A stretch of 64,000 nt of DNA, from positions 8,233,244-8,297,243 of the forward strand of contig VZDJ01000346.1 of assembly GCA_008694505.1 (NCBI GenBank), given 5' to 3'. Positions 60,197 through 64,000 of the stretch are shown here, one piece after another; the stretch's first letter is position 1; each line of letters begins with the position of its first letter. The notes below the pieces were generated by a model that did not search any database, had not been told where the DNA came from, and saw only the letters and a list, made by a program, of their open reading frames with translations. The stretch comes from Cyanoderma ruficeps (taxonomy: Eukaryota > Chordata > Aves > Passeriformes > Timaliidae). The translations under genes were made by a program, and so were the position numbers.

Positions 60197-62158
60197 GTAA
60201 GTATATTTTATTTAGAAAGCATTTATTTCTTTTATTTCTAAAATTAATTGACCTCACTTCAAAAAAAATATAGAATCATAGAATGGTCTGGGTTGGAAGG
60301 AACCTTATGAAAGATCACTTAGTTCCATTTCCCTGCTGATGGCCAAGAACACCTACTACCAGAGCAGGTGTCTCTAAGCCTAGTCCAGTTTGGCTTTGAA
60401 TACTGCCACAACCTCTAATTTCAAACATGGTATAATATTTGAAAGCCCAGGGCATATGTGTGTGGCAGCAAATGTCTCAAACAATTAACTTGATGCTCTC
60501 CTAAGCAGAAATGTATCAAATTGGAAAAGTTATTCTAGTACGGCGTCGAGTACAATAACAATTATTTTGAAACATCAAGAAAACCCAAAGGGGAATCTTA
60601 TCATCAAGGAATGTGCATTTTAATCAGGTTCATATACTCTGGGTCTTTTATCCTTATATACTATATTTAAAAATACCATTAATTCTGCTTGCTTATCTTC
60701 CAACATGACATGCCTGTATCTCATAATCCCTTAATACTTGGAGGAGAAATTCTACCAGAACTCAGTAAAAACATTTCTTCTGCCAAAAATGGATGCCTTA
60801 GTTGAGGGGACTGTGATTAAGAAGGGTAACAAGTTCTGGCTGTTCTCAGTCCTGTCGTACAGCATGCACCATAAACGGCTGCCCTTTCTTGACTTACGCA
60901 GTAATATTGAGGTGGTTCTGATACATACCTTCATTGCATTTTCATCGCCTTACTACATGTGAGGTGTCTTTTTCTCAGATGACTGCAGAAAGGAATTCTT
61001 GAACAGTTTTTAAATAGATATTTTCTAAGAAGAAAAGTCCAGGCTTTAAAGCTGAAAATCCCTTATTTGTACATTGACTTGGTAACAAGCATCTCCAGTA
61101 ATTTCTGCGGAGGAATTTTTGCTGCACAATTCTCTTTTGTGTAGTGCTTACAGCATTCTCCCTGTACAAAGATCAGAGATGAGTGGAGGTCAAAGTTTAT
61201 TTGGTCCAGACTAAGAAGCAAATCTTCCATTCCTTGGTATGGCATATTTTCCCTGGAAATGACATTGATCCAATAGGAGCTGAGCATCTTTGCAGCTAGC
61301 CTTTGCACAAAGCACACTAATCTCTGCCAGCTGAAGGCAATTCCTTTCCAGAATAAAAAAAACCCCATACCAAAACAACCCACCTGGCAGAAGCAGTGTG
61401 CAGCTTGGAAAACATTCTCCAATCTCTAAATTCCTTAAGCTAATTTTTGATGCCCAGTGCCTACAAACTACTTTGATTTTTGCATGTGCGTTTGCCAGAA
61501 AGTATGGGAAATACAAATTTTACAAATTTGTGTGTCTTCTGACAAACTCCCAGCTCTAATGGGTAAACCAGAAACGATTAATTGCAGCAATACATAAGTT
61601 TTCTGATAACAAAATTGGTAGACATTTACAAGCAAAAAAACCCCTCATGTAGCCACTTCTGATTCTCTCAATAGTTAAATAGTTTTAAAACTATTTTATA
61701 ACTTCTGCAACACAAATGCAGCTTCAGTGATTCTCTTCCATGTCTCTCAATGCTGACAAATTTGACAAATGCAAAGTTAGCATATGGGCTTATCTCTGGA
61801 AGAAAATTATGGCAACTCTATGTGCTAGCTATGTTCTTCAGTTCTGTCCACTTAAGAGTAATTTTTATCATTTGCTGATTGTTGCTGCATTTTGAAGAGT
61901 TGTAGTACTCTGCAAAGCAGAATATGTGTCAGTAAATATTCACTATAGTTATAATTTTGTTAAATTCTCAGTCACAGGCCCACTCTTAGCTTTTGAGACA
62001 GACTGTGCACAACATCTTCAGACACATTGGCACAGTAGGATGAGCCAGGAACAGGGTACTTTAGATGATCCCCGAGTTTTTGCCAGGGTATCTGGATCCC
62101 TTTTCTAGCCTCATCGAGTTTTTTTCTTGATCTTTACGCTCTGCTGCTCATTTCACAG
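60197..62158 (+). other. MATN2: MATN2 intron between EGF19 and vWA2
   Basis: This 1.96 kb intron holds an antisense CR1 3' end (60271-60421). Open frames on both strands (for example 60738-60962 and 61063-61516) show no recognisable domain. No decayed EGF exon was found here by eye. Confidence 0.6.
60271..60421 (-). mobile_element. CR1 LINE 3'-end fragment
   Basis: It begins TAGAATCATAGAATGGTCTG and continues GGTTGGAAGGAACCTT, the reverse complement of the avian CR1 3' terminus. It then runs through 'tttccctgctgatggccaag' and 'ctagtccagtttggctttga', also CR1-like. It lies 75 bp downstream of EGF19 and is antisense to MATN2. Confidence 0.9.
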
Positions 62159-62572
62159 GATGCACTGAAGGCCCAATTGACCTGGTGTTTGTGATTGATG
62201 GATCAAAAAGTCTTGGAGAGGATAATTTTGAAATTGTAAAACAGTTTGTCTCAGGAATCTTGGATACACTTGAGATTTCACCCAAAGCTGCTCGAGTTGG
62301 TTTGCTTCAGTATTCCACTGAGGTTCGTACAGAGTTTACATTGAGGCAGTTCAGCTCAGCCAAAGACATGAAGAAAGCTGTGTCACAAATGAAATACATG
62401 GGCCGAGGTTCCATGACAGGACTTGCACTGAGGCAAATGTCTGAGAGAAGCTTCACAGAGACAGAAGGAGCAAGACCATTTTCAGCAAACGTCCCTCGAA
62501 TCTCCATTGTGTTTACGGATGGACGAGCCCAGGATGAAGTCTCTGAGTGGGCTACCAGAGCAAAGCAACGTG
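62159..62572 (+). CDS. MATN2: MATN2 vWA2 domain, 5' exon
   Basis: The 414-nt exon (138 codons, phase 1-1) has acceptor CATTTCACAG and donor CGTG|GTAAGT. It begins [25 protein letters not shown] residues DGSKS, the Thr in GSMTG and the Asp in FTDGRAQD are present. The domain stops at the exon boundary after ATRAKQR; mammalian MATN2 also splits vWA2 here, and the second half (I-x-M-Y-A-V-G-V-G onward) must lie beyond the window. vWA2 takes part in matrix binding and filament formation. Confidence 0.96.
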
Positions 62573-64000
62573 GTAAGTGGAGATGTTTCTGGTGTCTCAT
62601 TCTAAAAGGCAAATATTGTTAGAAATAAGATGTAGTAACAGTTTGGATGTGCTAATCTAGAGAGTGTTTGCCAAAGCAGTCTGGCCAGTACATTGACCAC
62701 TGTCCTGCACGTCAGATCTTTGTGTTCACAAGGGCCTTCGCTGCCAGGCATGTGCATCATCCCCAGAGCAGGACCCATGGCGAGTGTCTCAGCACAGGTA
62801 GTGGTGCCACCCACCTGGCATGCCCTGAGTGCCCTGAATGTATCCACTAAGGGTAGACATTTGATACAGAGATCTGGGAACACTGGAAACTTCATCAAAA
62901 ATTCTAGAAAAACAATAAAAGAAACCCCAAGCTGTCTATTCAAAATAGCAGCAATCTATTCTTGTGAGAAATACTACGGTAATAATTTGGTATATTTTTG
63001 TTTACAGGGTATATTCTTTATTTTTAACCAGTTTTATAGTGCTAATGGTGTTCTGGAAGGAATATTACTCTTTTTGAAAGAATATAGCTGTAGTGCCATC
63101 TATCTTACTGTTTCTACATGCCTACATGCTGAAATGTGACTGAAAACTGTGATTTTTAATTTCTAGTATGTTTGGGCAAACATCCATCCTTTAGGACACC
63201 TGTATCACAAATCAGAAGCTTTTCATCTGTTTATCAGAGTCAACTGAAAATTTTCAAAACTTGTCAAGAAAATAAACCATCCTTTTTTTCTTTGAAAAAC
63301 CTTTTTATTTTATGAGAAACTGCTTTAAGAACAATGGCTGATGGGCCACAACAGAGAAAACAACCAGCCTTTAAAAGATTTTGCACATCTTTTTTTCTGT
63401 GCTTGTTTTATTGATTTGACACATTAATCAGAATTTGATTCATGATTAGTAGAGCACTGATCAGGATCAATACCTCTCTGTAAAGAGAAAAGGGAAAAAC
63501 ATCCAAGGATATGAGAAGGACGGGAGTACCATTAGAATAAAAGATAAAGTGATTTTAAAATAATTTTTAAAACTCTAAACATTTGCAGGCTTACTAGTGA
63601 GATGAAACTACATGGAGGATTTACAGAAAGAAAGAAGCACAAACCAACTTTCTTACTTGCTGAATGAAACCTCAGCTCTGGACTGCTTACACTGACTCTG
63701 CAATGCTACAAGCCAAACCCATCCCCTGTGTAACTGCAGCATAACCAATAGAGTAATGCTTAATATGAAATGGCCCTTGAATGCGTCATCACTGATATCC
63801 CCAAGTCTTTAAATAGCAAAAACTTAAGCATGACTGGTGCATTCATTAAATTGAATCAGCTTCGGGTGAACGCTTTCCTTTCCTGGCTAAAGTGCAATGG
63901 TAGGCAGATTCATGAAGTAAGGAGATACTTATGTTAAAAGTTAAAAACTTGGAAAATGCATATTTTATGGTATTATCAGACCAATGATTCTTCAGGAAAA
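62573..64000 (+). other. MATN2: MATN2 intron after first vWA2 exon (incomplete)
   Basis: The window ends within this intron. I searched it by eye for the second vWA2 exon and did not find it. Open frames at 62602-62943 and 62693-63139 have no recognisable domain. Confidence 0.6.

Noticed and set aside
62573..64000. Second vWA2 exon within the window
   Set aside because: No frame encodes the expected continuation of the vWA fold after the donor at 62573, so it must lie downstream.

Overview
The window is a piece of a vertebrate, almost certainly avian, nuclear genome. It is AT-rich, repeat-poor and intron-dominated, has one CpG island, and its recognisable transposons are mainly CR1-type LINE fragments plus one solo LTR. 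No bacterial-style operon or compact gene cluster is present. Nearly the whole window is one plus-strand gene, matrilin-2 (MATN2), a secreted extracellular-matrix adaptor protein. I recognise it from family knowledge; no database search was run.

Layout. Positions 1-4590 are upstream intergenic DNA with no gene I can support. A CpG island at about 4590-6310 holds the promoter and a non-coding first exon ending in a CAG|GTAAGC donor at 5598/5599. After a 9.3 kb intron, exon 2 (14891-15052) carries the start codon and signal peptide. After a 14.4 kb intron, one exon (29449-30018) encodes the whole first von Willebrand factor A (vWA1) domain. From 34071 to 60196 come nineteen EGF exons, each exactly 123 nt and phase 1-1. 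EGF1-EGF7 are spread over 19 kb with introns of kb scale. EGF8-EGF19 sit in two dense clusters (53920-55420 and 58472-60196), many with introns of only 88-222 bp. The first part of vWA2 follows (62159-62572). The rest of vWA2, the variable segment and the C-terminal coiled coil must lie beyond 64000.

Main discovery. Mammalian matrilin-2 has 10 EGF modules, of which only the last two are of the K-D-[VI]-C type. Here EGF1-EGF7 correspond individually to mammalian EGF1-EGF7 (EGF7 resembles mammalian 7 and 8), and they are followed by twelve K-[DN]-[VIL]-C modules. The 3' end of the EGF array has therefore been amplified by exon duplication. In contrast, EGF5 keeps all six cysteines but its splice donor reads AT instead of GT and its frame runs into a stop, so it looks like a dying exon that can be skipped in frame. 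The gene thus shows gain and loss of modules together.

Other content includes a solo LTR with a perfect 6-bp target duplication in intron 4, seven CR1 pieces, an older CR1-like remnant separating the two EGF clusters, a possible 5S-rRNA-derived fragment in intron 3, several simple repeats and a perfect 22-bp palindrome near the left edge.
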